A DNA stretch of 64,000 bases from Bacteroidetes bacterium UBA2475 (GCA_002342065.1 DDPF01000013.1:186001-250000); one strand, 5' to 3'; counted from the stretch's first letter, positions 35,352 through 44,895 are shown. Notes: generated from the sequence alone by a model not told the origin. Program-made: numbers and translations.

Positions 35352-36476
35352 TTGCCGGCTTTAAAATTTAAATACTTGAACTTTATACACACACATACAA
35401 AACAACTTCTTGTTTTGCTGGTTCTAATTTTCTCTGCTAATTCCGGATTTTCTCAAGCTGATTCTATAATACCAAAAAAAAGGTATAAGATCTCAGGTTT
35501 CCCGGTTTTGTTTTATACACCCGAGACCCGCTTTGGTTTTGGAGCTGCTGGTATTTGCACTTTTAATTTTAAAAAAGATAGTCTGCGTGCCCCAGTCTCA
35601 AGTTTTAATTTGGGTTTTGCATACACACAAAACAACCAGGTATTATGTTATTTACCTTTTACTTTATTCTTTAAAAACCGCACTTATCAGTTGTATGGCG
35701 AAGTAGGATACAACAAATACACTTACAATTTTTATGGAGTAGGTAACGATATACCAAAAGATTATGTGGAAAAATACGGCGTAGAATTTCCACGTTTAAG
35801 AATTACTGCCTTAAAAAAAATAAGCAAACATTTTTACGTCGGGCCACGCTATGCCTTTGATAACTTTAGTTTATTTAAACTGGATACAGCAGGATATTTG
35901 ATAAAAAAAGAAATACCAGGCTCTAAAGGTGGTTATGTATCAGGCTTTGGCATTGTTACAGTTTATGATAGCCGAGATTATGTTTTTTATCCTTCAAAAG
36001 GTTTTTTTGGTGAATTGGTTCTGTTTCGTGATGATAAACTTACCGGAAGTTCGTTTAATTACACACGGATTGCATTTGATGCAACAAAATATTTTAGTTA
36101 TAAAGAAAATATCTTAGCGCTTAATCTCTATACTATTTATTCAGATTCAGACCTTCCTTTTTTTCAGATGGGGATCTTAGGCGGGATGAAAAAAATGCGT
36201 GGTTTTTATGAGGGCAGGTACAGGGATAACAATCTTTTGGTCTTTCAGGCAGAATACAGAAGGCATCTTTTCTGGCTTTTAGGTTTCACGGTTTTTGCAG
36301 ATGCCGGGCAGGTAGCTAAACGTTATGATGCTTTTAATGATAAGAACTGGCGTTATACCTATGGCTGTGGCTTACGATTAACAATGGATAAGGTGCAAAA
36401 GATCAACTTACGCGTGGATATTGGGATAGGTGACAACAAGGTCCTTCCTTACTTTACAATTGGCGAGGCTTTTTAA
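35352..36476 (+). CDS. Omp85-like outer-membrane barrel, no POTRA domains
   Basis: About 374 residues with a signal peptide (LLVLLVLIFSANSGFSQ). The body is a 16-strand-type barrel of the bacterial surface antigen (BamA/TamA C-terminal) family: repeated DSRDYVFYPSKGFFGELV, MRGFYEGRYRDNN and AEYRRHLFWLLGFTVFADAGQV match conserved Omp85 motifs (the RGxxxxxxRDNN loop). No POTRA repeats, so it is the short form. No ATG start exists; TTG at 35352 or 35376 must be used. Confidence 0.85.
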   Translation: MPALKFKYLNFIHTHTKQLLVLLVLIFSANSGFSQADSIIPKKRYKISGFPVLFYTPETRFGFGAAGICTFNFKKDSLRAPVSSFNLGFAYTQNNQVLCYLPFTLFFKNRTYQLYGEVGYNKYTYNFYGVGNDIPKDYVEKYGVEFPRLRITALKKISKHFYVGPRYAFDNFSLFKLDTAGYLIKKEIPGSKGGYVSGFGIVTVYDSRDYVFYPSKGFFGELVLFRDDKLTGSSFNYTRIAFDATKYFSYKENILALNLYTIYSDSDLPFFQMGILGGMKKMRGFYEGRYRDNNLLVFQAEYRRHLFWLLGFTVFADAGQVAKRYDAFNDKNWRYTYGCGLRLTMDKVQKINLRVDIGIGDNKVLPYFTIGEAF

Positions 36477-36533
36477 GAACTTTTGCCTGTTAAAAACCCT
36501 TCATTTTTCCCAAAAAGCAATTCCATTTTTGAC

Positions 36534-36541
36534 TAAATTTG
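36534..36541 (+). promoter_or_regulatory. -7 promoter box of the T9SS cargo gene
   Basis: TAAATTTG fits TAnnTTTG perfectly, 21 bases before the ATG at 36563. No TTG at the standard distance. Confidence 0.4.
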
Positions 36542-36562
36542 ATTAAACATAAAACCAAACCT

Positions 36563-37603
36563 ATGAAAAAACTTTACATGCTAATTTTATTAACCACTGC
36601 TGCTTTTTCATTAAAGGCACAATACACTTTAACTAGTGCCTCAAATCCCATTATTGGTGATATGGAAAAAACGTGGAAAGCAGATACGTTAACCCCTAAT
36701 GGCCTATATCCTGCTGGCGGTACAAACCAAATTTGGAATTTTAGCGGCATAGTTGTTTCTCCAACAACAACACCTTTAACTACTACCTATGTTGCCGTTT
36801 CTGCGGCACCAAACGCCAGTCTTTATGGTTCTGCTAACATGGCAGCAACCTCTGATGGTATTACATACGAAATGAGTAATTACAGTAGTACAAGTATCAC
36901 TCAATACGGTTCAACAAACAACTCTGTATCTATCGTTTATCAAAATCCCGAATTGCTTGCCAATTTGCCGCTTACATATGGTACTTTTTGTACCGATACC
37001 TATTCTGCCAGTTATACTGAAAATAGTACACCTGTATCAAGAAATGGTACTGTTAGCACTACAGGTGATGGAACAGGAACATTAAATATGCCGGGTAATA
37101 AAAATTACACAAATGTTTTACGTATTAAATTACAGGTTACACAAATAGAGAATTATGGAGCCTTTGCTACTGTTACCGCAACAATAAAAGGTTATGTATA
37201 TTTAAACGCTTCAAGTAAATTTTCGATACTTTCAACAAATGTTTTCACATTCACACAGGTATCAGGTACTACAACATCTACATTTTATGGAAAATCAGTT
37301 CAGGTTGGGGATATGTATTTTACAGGGATAAGTGAAAACAATAACACAACCAACTTTAATATCTTCCCAAATCCTTCTGCTAACAAAGAGATCTCGATAC
37401 AATTTTCGCCGGCAATAAACGATAGTTATGAATTAATTGTTTTTAATGCTTTAGGTCAGGAAGTAAAACATCTTTCTTATGCAAATATGCCTGTAGGAGA
37501 TCATACCGAGAAAGTTAATTTATCTGAGCTTAATAGTGGATTATATAATATTAGATTAAAAAGCAAGAACCACCAAAGCACTCAAAAGTTAATTGTTGAT
37601 TAA
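36563..37603 (+). CDS. T9SS cargo protein, unknown N-terminal domain
   Basis: 346 residues from the ATG at 36563, which directly opens a signal peptide (MKKLYMLILLTTAAFSLKAQ). The middle is Thr/Ser-rich and beta-like with no recognisable family. The last 80 residues are a type A T9SS sorting domain (FNIFPNPSANKEISIQF..GLYNIRLKSKNHQSTQKLIVD). So it is surface-bound or secreted. Followed by a strong terminator. What it binds or does is unknown. Confidence 0.88.
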   Translation: MKKLYMLILLTTAAFSLKAQYTLTSASNPIIGDMEKTWKADTLTPNGLYPAGGTNQIWNFSGIVVSPTTTPLTTTYVAVSAAPNASLYGSANMAATSDGITYEMSNYSSTSITQYGSTNNSVSIVYQNPELLANLPLTYGTFCTDTYSASYTENSTPVSRNGTVSTTGDGTGTLNMPGNKNYTNVLRIKLQVTQIENYGAFATVTATIKGYVYLNASSKFSILSTNVFTFTQVSGTTTSTFYGKSVQVGDMYFTGISENNNTTNFNIFPNPSANKEISIQFSPAINDSYELIVFNALGQEVKHLSYANMPVGDHTEKVNLSELNSGLYNIRLKSKNHQSTQKLIVD

Positions 37604-37625
37604 TTTTCAATTATCATAATTTTAG

Positions 37626-37654
37626 GAGCCGGGATCTTTTCCGGCTCTTTTTTT
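37626..37654 (+). terminator. intrinsic terminator after the T9SS cargo gene
   Basis: GAGCCGG, loop GATCTTTT, CCGGCTC, then seven T. A 7-bp GC-rich stem followed by a T run, 22 bases beyond the stop codon. Confidence 0.9.
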
Positions 37655-37733
37655 GTGCTTTTTGTTGTAAATATTGTAAAAACAATTTGCAACTGTGCGC
37701 TTTTATAGTTGGCATTATCCTTATTTTGCAATA

Positions 37734-38174
37734 GTGAAAAAGTTTAATGTTAGAGTATATGGCATTTTAATGCAAAATAATACTGTTTTAGTGTCTGACG
37801 AGTACATTAAAGGCAATAAGATCACCAAATTTCCGGGTGGTGGACTTGAGTTTGGAGAAGGCACCAAAGATTGTGTCATTCGCGAATTTAAAGAGGAACT
37901 TGACCTTGATATCGAGATACTGGACCACTTTTACACCACCGATTTTTTTGTTGCATCATCATTTCATACAAATAGCCAGGTAATTAGTATCTATTATTTA
38001 GTAAAAGCTAAAAGTAAAGCCAGTTTTAAGGTAAGTTTAACCGCACATAATTACGATAAAAAAGAAGGTGCACAGGCATTACGCTGGATAGATATTAAAC
38101 AATTAAAAGATTCAGACCTTACATTGATAATTGATAAAAGAGTAGGTGAGATGCTTATTAAAAAATTCGGTTAA
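37734..38174 (+). CDS. Nudix hydrolase
   Basis: 146 residues from the GTG at 37734, chosen because it begins the first beta-strand VKKFNVRVYGILM; a GTG 39 bases earlier is possible. Nudix box GGGLEFGEGTKDCVI-REFKEELDL fits Gx5Ex7REUxEExGU except for Asp in place of the last Gly. It hydrolyses a nucleoside-diphosphate-linked substrate with a divalent metal; the substrate is not predictable. Convergent with PBP1C. Confidence 0.88.
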   Translation: MKKFNVRVYGILMQNNTVLVSDEYIKGNKITKFPGGGLEFGEGTKDCVIREFKEELDLDIEILDHFYTTDFFVASSFHTNSQVISIYYLVKAKSKASFKVSLTAHNYDKKEGAQALRWIDIKQLKDSDLTLIIDKRVGEMLIKKFG

Positions 38175-38189
38175 TCATACAATTTTTTT

Positions 38190-38329
38190 AACCACATAGA
38201 AACATAGAAAAAAGATATTGCTAACCGCCAAGGGGAGACGCATAAATTTTCTTCGCCAGCGAAGAAAATACTATGTTGTGCTATTTGGGGTTTTGAAATC
38301 CCTTTAAAAAACTATGTGTCTATGTGGTT
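38190..38329. repeat. 140-bp inverted-repeat element with internal hairpin
   Basis: Terminal repeats AACCACATAGAAACATAG (38190-38207) and, at 38312-38329, its reverse complement with one mismatch. In the middle is a perfect 11-bp stem with a 2-base loop (38246-38269, ATTTTCTTCGC-CA-GCGAAGAAAAT). No coding capacity. It fills the gap between two convergent genes and may end transcription from both sides. Confidence 0.75.
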
Positions 38330-38342
38330 TAAATTTTATTTG

Positions 38343-40730
38343 TTATTTATCTATCACTTCAAATTTACACTGCACACTTTCTCCATTCGTATCCATTAAC
38401 TCTAATACATGCACACCTTTTTCAGGTAAAATAGAGAGTTGATGAAATTTTTCGGTACTACCAATATAAACCCCATCCAAATGCCAAAAAATAGTTACTG
38501 TTGCATTTTTATGAGTTGCTTTAAAGATACATTTACTGCGCAGCCCGCTCTGATCAATTGGTACATAAATTTTAAACCCTTCTCTCGGATAAATAATATC
38601 CATTTGATGGAGGTTTATATCATTGGCACACTCAGGCAAATATTCCGGCAAAGGTTTGTAGAACAAACTATTTTGTTTAAAAAAATATTCCTGTGTGGGC
38701 GATACAACAAACCAGGGTACGTGTTTCATTTTATCAACGGGGTAACAATTGCTGTTTACACGATACTGTTCTGTTTCGTCTAAATGAATTAATTTATGGT
38801 ATGGACATTGTTTTGTTTTATTACAACCTTTTTGGTAATACTTTACTTCAACATCTTTGCAAACTTCTGAAGCTTTAAAACCACTTTGTTTACACACATT
38901 TATTTTTTCTACATCGCTGGTTGGTTTTGTGAACCAGGTCTTATTTGATAGTATGTTGAATATAGAGAATAGTAATGGCGCAGCCGCAGCCGTGCCTGTC
39001 AACTCCGGACGACCTTCTCCATCAGCATTACCAACCCAAACAGCTACAGTATATTTAGAATTTAAACCAACCGCCCAGGCATCTCTGAAACCAAAACTAG
39101 TACCTGTCTTCCAAGCAATGCGGTTCTTAGAAAGGAATTGCATCCAACCTACATAATCTTGCGGACGCAATAACTCAGTCATAGCATTAAAGGTATACCA
39201 GATGCTTGAGGCGCTTAAAAGGTCATCACTTTGAGTTGCAGTTTTATTTTTGACCACTTCACTTTTTAAATAGGTAAGCGAACGGTAACTATCTGCAGCG
39301 TATTTATTTTTAGTGTTAGAATAATTTATCAAAGCTCTTCCCATCGAAGAGTATGCCCCTGCAATATCCCACAACGTAGCTTCCCCGCCACCTAATATTA
39401 ATGAAAGTCCGTAATGTGTTGTTGGTTTTGTAAATGTTTTAAAACCCAATTGCTTTAAGCGCGCATGAAATTTTGCCGTACTATATTCCTGCAACATTTT
39501 TACAGCCGGTACATTCAACGACCGTGCAATGGCTTTATTGGCGGGCACCAGGCCATCGTAAGTTAAATTAAAATTCTTTGGTCCATAAGAACCAATTTGT
39601 GTGGGCACATCTTCCAATAAACTCGCAGGCAAAATTTTATCTTCGCTCAACATAAACGCATACAAAAAAGGTTTTAAGATACTGCCGGTACTACGTGGAG
39701 AATTAATAATGTCGACATAATTTTGATGCTCATTCTTTAATGAAGAACTGTTACCAATATAGGCCAATACTTTTCCTGTCTCCGTTTCAGAAACTATAGC
39801 GCAGGCATTGTTTATCTGATTAGCAGATAAATTCTGTACACGTTTATTTAATAATTCTCCAACCTGAGTTTGCAAATTTTTATTAATGGTAGAGTAAATT
39901 ATTTTTGAACCGCCTTGTTCAACAATAAACCGGCTTAGTAGGTGAGGAGCCAGTTGCGGAATGGGGTAAGGTTTTTTTGGTAAAGGTTCTTCTATTGATA
40001 ATTTATAAGTTGAAAGATCGATGATATTTTTATCCGCTAATTTTTTTAATAAACGATTCCGTTTTTTTATTAGAGCATCCTGGTTCTTGCCTGGATAAAT
40101 TAAAGAAGGTGAGTTGGGAAGTACTGCCAGCAAAGCGCTTTCGGCCCAGCTTAATTTTTCGGGACTGCGACCATAATAACGCCACGATGCAGCCGAGAGA
40201 CCAACAACATTGCTCCCAAAGGGCGCGTTACTGCAATAGATATTTAAAATGGAAGATTTTTTATAAGAAAGTTCTATGCGCACGGCCATTAATATTTCTA
40301 CTATCTTTTGATAATAGTTCCTCTTTTGATTGTGGCGCATCATTCTTGCAATTTGCATGGTGATGGTACTGCCGCCACTTTTTATTTTTCCTGCACCAAA
40401 GTTACGTTTAATGGATTTTGCTATTGAGAATGGATTAAAACCCGGATGATAATCAAAATACTCATCTTCAAAAATAGTAATGCAATGTTTAAATTTTTGA
40501 GGCACACTGTCACTTTGCGGAAAACGCCATTGACCATCATTAGCTATTTGCGCTGCTAAAAGTTCGTTATTCTCATCCAATAGCACAGTGCTGCATGAAT
40601 TGGTAAATAATTTGGCGGGCAGCCACCACCAATAAATAATACTTACTATAAATAAAATGATAAATTTTATTTTATGTCTTGCAAAAAAAGGGAGTATTTT
40701 GGTTTTAAAAAATAACAATTGGGCACACAC
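38343..40730 (-). CDS. pbpC: penicillin-binding protein 1C
   Basis: Bifunctional peptidoglycan synthase, 795 residues. Order: membrane anchor (about 20-40), glycosyltransferase domain (TIFEDEYFDYHPGF, GGSTITMQIARM, RKIxEILMAVRIE-like), transpeptidase domain (SxxK in TGSILKPF, KTGTSFGFRDAW), and the C-terminal BiPBP domain of PBP1C. Start is GTG at 40730. PBP1C is usually encoded next to a bacterial alpha-2-macroglobulin; here that gene is 5.2 kb away on the same strand (45969-51635). Confidence 0.93.
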   Translation of the reverse strand: MCAQLLFFKTKILPFFARHKIKFIILFIVSIIYWWWLPAKLFTNSCSTVLLDENNELLAAQIANDGQWRFPQSDSVPQKFKHCITIFEDEYFDYHPGFNPFSIAKSIKRNFGAGKIKSGGSTITMQIARMMRHNQKRNYYQKIVEILMAVRIELSYKKSSILNIYCSNAPFGSNVVGLSAASWRYYGRSPEKLSWAESALLAVLPNSPSLIYPGKNQDALIKKRNRLLKKLADKNIIDLSTYKLSIEEPLPKKPYPIPQLAPHLLSRFIVEQGGSKIIYSTINKNLQTQVGELLNKRVQNLSANQINNACAIVSETETGKVLAYIGNSSSLKNEHQNYVDIINSPRSTGSILKPFLYAFMLSEDKILPASLLEDVPTQIGSYGPKNFNLTYDGLVPANKAIARSLNVPAVKMLQEYSTAKFHARLKQLGFKTFTKPTTHYGLSLILGGGEATLWDIAGAYSSMGRALINYSNTKNKYAADSYRSLTYLKSEVVKNKTATQSDDLLSASSIWYTFNAMTELLRPQDYVGWMQFLSKNRIAWKTGTSFGFRDAWAVGLNSKYTVAVWVGNADGEGRPELTGTAAAAPLLFSIFNILSNKTWFTKPTSDVEKINVCKQSGFKASEVCKDVEVKYYQKGCNKTKQCPYHKLIHLDETEQYRVNSNCYPVDKMKHVPWFVVSPTQEYFFKQNSLFYKPLPEYLPECANDINLHQMDIIYPREGFKIYVPIDQSGLRSKCIFKATHKNATVTIFWHLDGVYIGSTEKFHQLSILPEKGVHVLELMDTNGESVQCKFEVIDK

Positions 40731-40793
40731 TTAGACTTTAAAATTAAGCAATTATGAGGCTGCTTAACACAGTTTTAAATGAAAATTGACAAA

Positions 40794-40826
40794 TTGTTCT
40801 TTTATTCAAATTCTTTATTAAATTTG
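40794..40826 (+). promoter_or_regulatory. promoter of the WG-repeat gene
   Basis: TTG (40794-40796), 22 bases, TAAATTTG (40819-40826), a perfect -7 box, 30 bases before the ATG. It lies in the 126-base gap shared with the divergent pbpC. Confidence 0.6.
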
Positions 40827-40856
40827 TTTTAAACTTAAAAATCAAACACATAAGTT

Positions 40857-41888
40857 ATGTTCGATTTTCTGAAAAAATTATTTGGCGGTTCTAAAGAAGA
40901 AGAACAGGGAGATTATATTCCGCAAGAATATATCATCCCAAAAAAAACTAAGCCCACTGAAGAAATAAAAAATGAGTCCCCATTTGAAGAACCTCTTGTT
41001 GTAACATTTTCAGCGCCTGAAAGTATTGAACTCTTTGATGAAAAATTAGCAACTGTTGAGAAAACCCCAACCTACTCAATAGAAGAAGATTGGGAAACTT
41101 TTGATGAAGATGGCAAAACAGGTTTTAAAGATGAGAATGGCGATAAAATAATTGCTGCTAAATATGATAGTGTTACTGAATTTATAAATGGACGCTGTAT
41201 TGTTGAATCAAAGAATAAGTACGGAATGATAAATAATAAAGGACAATATCTTATTCTTCCAACATATGATACAATTGATGATGAAAAAGAAGGACTGTAT
41301 AGACTTGAAAAAGATGGTAAATATGGTTTTGCCCGCACTGACGGAAGTATCGCAATACCCGTTCAGTATTTAGATACGGGCGAAGTTTCGGAAGGATTGA
41401 TCTGGGTTGAGCATGAAAAAGGAATGGTAGGTTTTATTGATAAAGAAGGAAAAAATATTATAGATTTTATTTTTGATTATTGTGGCGATTTTTCGGAAGG
41501 TCTTGCATCAGCCACCCAATATGCACAAGAAGAAGGCCAGGAAGATTATTATGGTTTTATTGACAAAAAGGGCAATTTTGTAATTAATATGGGTATTGAA
41601 GATTCGGGTGATTTTAAAGAAGGTTTAGCTCCTGTATGTATAGACGATAAGTATGGTTATATAAATAAAAAAGGCGAATTGATCTGCCAACCCATTTATG
41701 CCAGCGCGGGTAATTTTGTGCAGGGTTTATCTTGTGTGCAAACGGAAGAGAATGGTAATTACGGCTACGCTGATAAAACAGGTAAATTGGTCATTCCATG
41801 CAACTTTAAAGAGAGCTCTGAATATATGGAAGGTGAGGAGCTAAATGAATTTATTTCCAACCTAAAACAAAAGTTCTTCATAAAATAA
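40857..41888 (+). CDS. WG-repeat protein
   Basis: 343 residues. Residues 1-80 are charged and probably flexible; after that come about six WG/KWG repeats (KYDSVTEFINGRCIVESKNKYG-like, GKYGFARTDGSIAIP, GFIDKEGKNIIDFIF, YGYINKKGELICQP). No signal peptide or membrane helix, so cytoplasmic. WG repeats form beta structures used in binding; function unknown. Confidence 0.85.
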   Translation: MFDFLKKLFGGSKEEEQGDYIPQEYIIPKKTKPTEEIKNESPFEEPLVVTFSAPESIELFDEKLATVEKTPTYSIEEDWETFDEDGKTGFKDENGDKIIAAKYDSVTEFINGRCIVESKNKYGMINNKGQYLILPTYDTIDDEKEGLYRLEKDGKYGFARTDGSIAIPVQYLDTGEVSEGLIWVEHEKGMVGFIDKEGKNIIDFIFDYCGDFSEGLASATQYAQEEGQEDYYGFIDKKGNFVINMGIEDSGDFKEGLAPVCIDDKYGYINKKGELICQPIYASAGNFVQGLSCVQTEENGNYGYADKTGKLVIPCNFKESSEYMEGEELNEFISNLKQKFFIK

Positions 41889-41952
41889 TCAGCCTATTTG
41901 CAACTTTATTGTTTTTAGTCCGTAATCATAGTTGAACAAAATCTCCAACATT

Positions 41953-42444
41953 ATGACAACTAAACAGCAACAGTACCAGTTAACTGTTAAGTGGACAGGT
42001 AACACGGGCAATGGCACCGCCAGTAAAGACTCTTACGAAAGAAGTCATGAAGTTTCGGTAAAAGGTAAACAGAAGATCAAATGTTCATCAGACTCTAATT
42101 ATAAGGGTGATAAGACAAAGAATAATCCCGAAGACCTTTTATTAGCCTCGCTTTCGGCTTGTCATATGCTTTGGTTCTTACACTTTTGTGCAATGGAAGG
42201 CGTAATTGTAGTGGACTATGTAGATAATGCAGAAGGTAAGATGATACAAACTACTAACGGCGCAGGTTACTTTACAGAGGTAGTTTTAAATCCTACAGTA
42301 ATTGTTCAAAATAGCTCAATGATAAATAAGGCCCATGAATTACATAAAAAAGCCAGCGATTTTTGTTTTATTGCTAATTCTGTTAAGTTCCCGGTTTATC
42401 AAAGACCAATTACATTAGAATTAAAAGCCGGGGCGGCAGCTTAG
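41953..42444 (+). CDS. OsmC-family peroxide reductase
   Basis: 163 residues from the ATG at 41953; an in-frame TTG 21 bases upstream is less likely. OsmC/Ohr fold with the two redox cysteines in SACHMLWFLHF and DFCFIANS. These enzymes reduce organic hydroperoxides; whether it is OsmC- or YhfA-like is not certain. Its TAG stop overlaps the stop of the convergent acetyltransferase by three bases. Confidence 0.88.
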   Translation: MTTKQQQYQLTVKWTGNTGNGTASKDSYERSHEVSVKGKQKIKCSSDSNYKGDKTKNNPEDLLLASLSACHMLWFLHFCAMEGVIVVDYVDNAEGKMIQTTNGAGYFTEVVLNPTVIVQNSSMINKAHELHKKASDFCFIANSVKFPVYQRPITLELKAGAAA

Positions 42445-42989
42445 AATTTATTTAATATTTCCCAGTCAACACGGTTTAATTTAAACCAATCACTTTCATC
42501 GCCTTCAAAATCAAATTTCTCAATGTATTTAAATCCTGTTTTTTCTAATACTTTATTTGAATTTAAATTCCTGCTGTCTGTCATTGCATAAATTTCAGTC
42601 AAATTAAGTTTCTTAAAACCAAAGTCGACACAGGCTTTTGCGGCTTCGGTTGCATAACCTTTTCCCCAATATTTTTCATTGAACCTGTAACCTAATTCAT
42701 AAAAATTAATATGTTTATTTACTTCTTGCTTATATAATTTTAAACCGCACCAGCCAATAAATTTACCTGAACTTTTTTCGATAACAGCCCAACGTGCAAT
42801 ACCATTATCTTTATATTGTTGTTGCAGCATTTTAATAACACCTTGTATTTGTTCTATAGTTTTAACAGGCGAGTTGCCTAAAAACTTGTGCACTTCAGGG
42901 TCTGAATCCATTTCAAACAAAGCGTCTTCATCTTCAGAAACAATTTCCCGCAAAATAAGACGCTCAGTTTCTAACAGTGCTTTTGTCAT
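42441..42989 (-). CDS. GNAT acetyltransferase, RimJ/RimL type
   Basis: 182 residues. Starts TERLILREIVSEDEDALFEMDSDPEVHKFLG, the pattern of ribosomal-protein acetyltransferase relatives; the acetyl-CoA loop is EKYWGKGYATEAAKACVDFGF, and the end EKTGFKYIEKF. It moves an acetyl group from acetyl-CoA to an amino group; the target is unknown. Confidence 0.9.
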   Translation of the reverse strand: MTKALLETERLILREIVSEDEDALFEMDSDPEVHKFLGNSPVKTIEQIQGVIKMLQQQYKDNGIARWAVIEKSSGKFIGWCGLKLYKQEVNKHINFYELGYRFNEKYWGKGYATEAAKACVDFGFKKLNLTEIYAMTDSRNLNSNKVLEKTGFKYIEKFDFEGDESDWFKLNRVDWEILNKF

Positions 42990-43030
42990 TATTTGTTCAA
43001 AATAGGAATATAAAAAAATTTAAAAAGTAA

Positions 43031-43840
43031 TTATTGTGCCTTAAAAGTAAATGGTGCCCTAAAACTTGATTGTACATTCTTGCCTTTGTACGTTGCTGGG
43101 ATCCATTGAGGCATTAACGAAACAACGCGTAAAGCTTCGGCATTACATTCTTCACAATCTTTCATGCCGACAAAAACATTTGGTTTCTCAATTTTTCCTG
43201 TTTTACTAACTATAAAGGTTACCCATACTTTTCCGCTTATTCCATTTTCTTTTGCCGTGTTTGGGTACTGCATTTTAGCGCTTATAAAATTACGCATCTC
43301 TTTAAAGCCTCCTCCCGGAAATTCAGGCATTGTCATTTCAGAGCCTTGCCTATAAACAGTATCATTTCCGGTCTTATAATAAGAAAGTAATATTTCATTT
43401 TTTGCATTATACTTAATGTAATCGTAACTACCTATTAATTCGCATGAGCTAATAGCCTCTTTAAAAACATAATTATTCTTATCTGTTATTTTAAGGTTGG
43501 CGTCTTTATACGCAGTATCTGTTTTTGAACATTCTTCACCAAAAAGAACTATGGCTTCTTTATTGAACATATTTGTTGCGGTCCATAGGTCCATACAGCA
43601 ACCTTTTTTATCGTTCAATTGCTTTCTACAGGCAGCCCTGTTTATATGAGCCTCGGCGGTTGCTTTTAAATTGATGGATAGGGTATATAAAGAATCAGCT
43701 GCCCTGTATCTTTTTTTTCCAAAGGCTTTTTTGGCCTCATTATTTAACTCTAACGCTTTACCGGCTTGGGCATTTAATATCGTATTGCTGCCAAACAATA
43801 TGATCAAAAAATAAATGAATTTAACTGTGATTTTTTTCAT
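43031..43840 (-). CDS. exported TPR protein with TonB C-terminal domain, no membrane anchor
   Basis: 269 residues: cleavable signal peptide (ending TILNAQA, 1-26), about two TPR units (30-100), then a TonB C-terminal domain from about 170 (EMRNFISAKMQYPNTAKENGISGKVWVTFIVSKTGKIEKP). TonB normally has a helix in the inner membrane coupled to ExbB/ExbD; here only a signal peptide is seen. It would be free in the periplasm, so it may bind TonB-dependent receptors or act as a structural domain. Confidence 0.85.
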   Translation of the reverse strand: MKKITVKFIYFLIILFGSNTILNAQAGKALELNNEAKKAFGKKRYRAADSLYTLSINLKATAEAHINRAACRKQLNDKKGCCMDLWTATNMFNKEAIVLFGEECSKTDTAYKDANLKITDKNNYVFKEAISSCELIGSYDYIKYNAKNEILLSYYKTGNDTVYRQGSEMTMPEFPGGGFKEMRNFISAKMQYPNTAKENGISGKVWVTFIVSKTGKIEKPNVFVGMKDCEECNAEALRVVSLMPQWIPATYKGKNVQSSFRAPFTFKAQ

Positions 43841-43881
43841 AAAAAAAATGTTAGTTAAAGATACAATGTTTTTTTGTGAAT

Positions 43882-44856
43882 TTATTCTGTAGCCACTTTT
43901 TTTGACCGGCCTTTATCGGGAATTAATTTAAAAAGTGCGCGGGCAATTAAAGGCACAAAGCCTATAAACAATGCCGCTGCTAAAATATTAAAAATTACAT
44001 GTGCATTGGCAATATGCCTTGCCAACGAAGAATCACCGGAAATTAAATTAACCAGTCCAATAAAAGGTCGTATAAAAATTAATGCTATAATAGCCGAAAC
44101 TATACTAAAGAATAAATGAAATATACCAGCCCTTAAAGCAGCTCTTGATCTGCCAATTGTGGCAAATAAAGTATCTGTGCAGGTTCCTATCTCTGCGCCA
44201 AGCATTACTCCTACAGAAGCAGCCAAAGTTATTAATCCCTGGTTGGCGAATGAAATAACTATGCCGATTGTTGCTGATGAAGATTGAATTAATACTGTTG
44301 CTATGGCACCAACGGATGCTCCTTTAAATGGGTTTTCTATTTTTGACATGAGCGCTTCAAAAGCAGGAAGTTTCTTTAACGGCTCTACCGAATGGCCAAC
44401 ATAATATAATCCAAAAAATATTAGCCCAAAACCCAAAATACTTTTTCCAATATCTCTATACTTTTGGTTTTTGCCGACCATTATAAAAATAAGACCAATA
44501 ACCAGAGGTATTGCAGCAAACTCTCCAATATCAAAGGCAATGAGCTGACTGCTTATGGTTGTTCCAATATTTGAACCTATTATAATGCCATAAGATTGTT
44601 TAGAGGTCATTACACCGGCATTAACCATTGCTATTATCATAATAATAACTGCAGATGACGAATCCAGGACTGCTGTGGCGATGGTTCCGGTTAACACACC
44701 CATGAAAATATTGTCGGATGACTTACCAAGTATTTGCTTCATTTTATCTGAAGCCATGGCTTTTAATCCGTCAGACATGTTTGATACGCCATATAAGAAC
44801 AAGACCAAACCTACAATGCAGTTTAAAATAAGTAAAAGCCAGTCTTTATTTTCCAA
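43882..44856 (-). CDS. short Na/Pi-cotransporter family protein
   Basis: 324 residues, about nine membrane helices. Both halves carry the family repeat with QSSSA-type motifs (ATAVLDSSSAVIIMI and IATVLIQSSSATIGIV). Members transport phosphate with sodium. It lacks the PhoU-like cytoplasmic domain that makes most bacterial members about 550 residues long. Start codon is TTG at 44856. A hairpin lies in the leader. Confidence 0.88.
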   Translation of the reverse strand: MENKDWLLLILNCIVGLVLFLYGVSNMSDGLKAMASDKMKQILGKSSDNIFMGVLTGTIATAVLDSSSAVIIMIIAMVNAGVMTSKQSYGIIIGSNIGTTISSQLIAFDIGEFAAIPLVIGLIFIMVGKNQKYRDIGKSILGFGLIFFGLYYVGHSVEPLKKLPAFEALMSKIENPFKGASVGAIATVLIQSSSATIGIVISFANQGLITLAASVGVMLGAEIGTCTDTLFATIGRSRAALRAGIFHLFFSIVSAIIALIFIRPFIGLVNLISGDSSLARHIANAHVIFNILAAALFIGFVPLIARALFKLIPDKGRSKKVATE

Positions 44857-44868
44857 TATTACAAATTG

Positions 44869-44895
44869 TAAGATGTTTTTGGTGAGAACATCTTA
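44869..44895 (-). promoter_or_regulatory. leader hairpin of the Na/Pi cotransporter gene
   Basis: TAAGATGTT and AACATCTTA, perfect 9-base arms around a 9-base loop, ending 12 bases before the TTG start. It could be an operator or a translation-control hairpin. Confidence 0.4.

Noticed and set aside
37376..37603. Separate small gene in the sorting domain of the T9SS cargo
   Set aside because: It is in frame with the cargo protein and matches type A sorting domains; there is no separate start.
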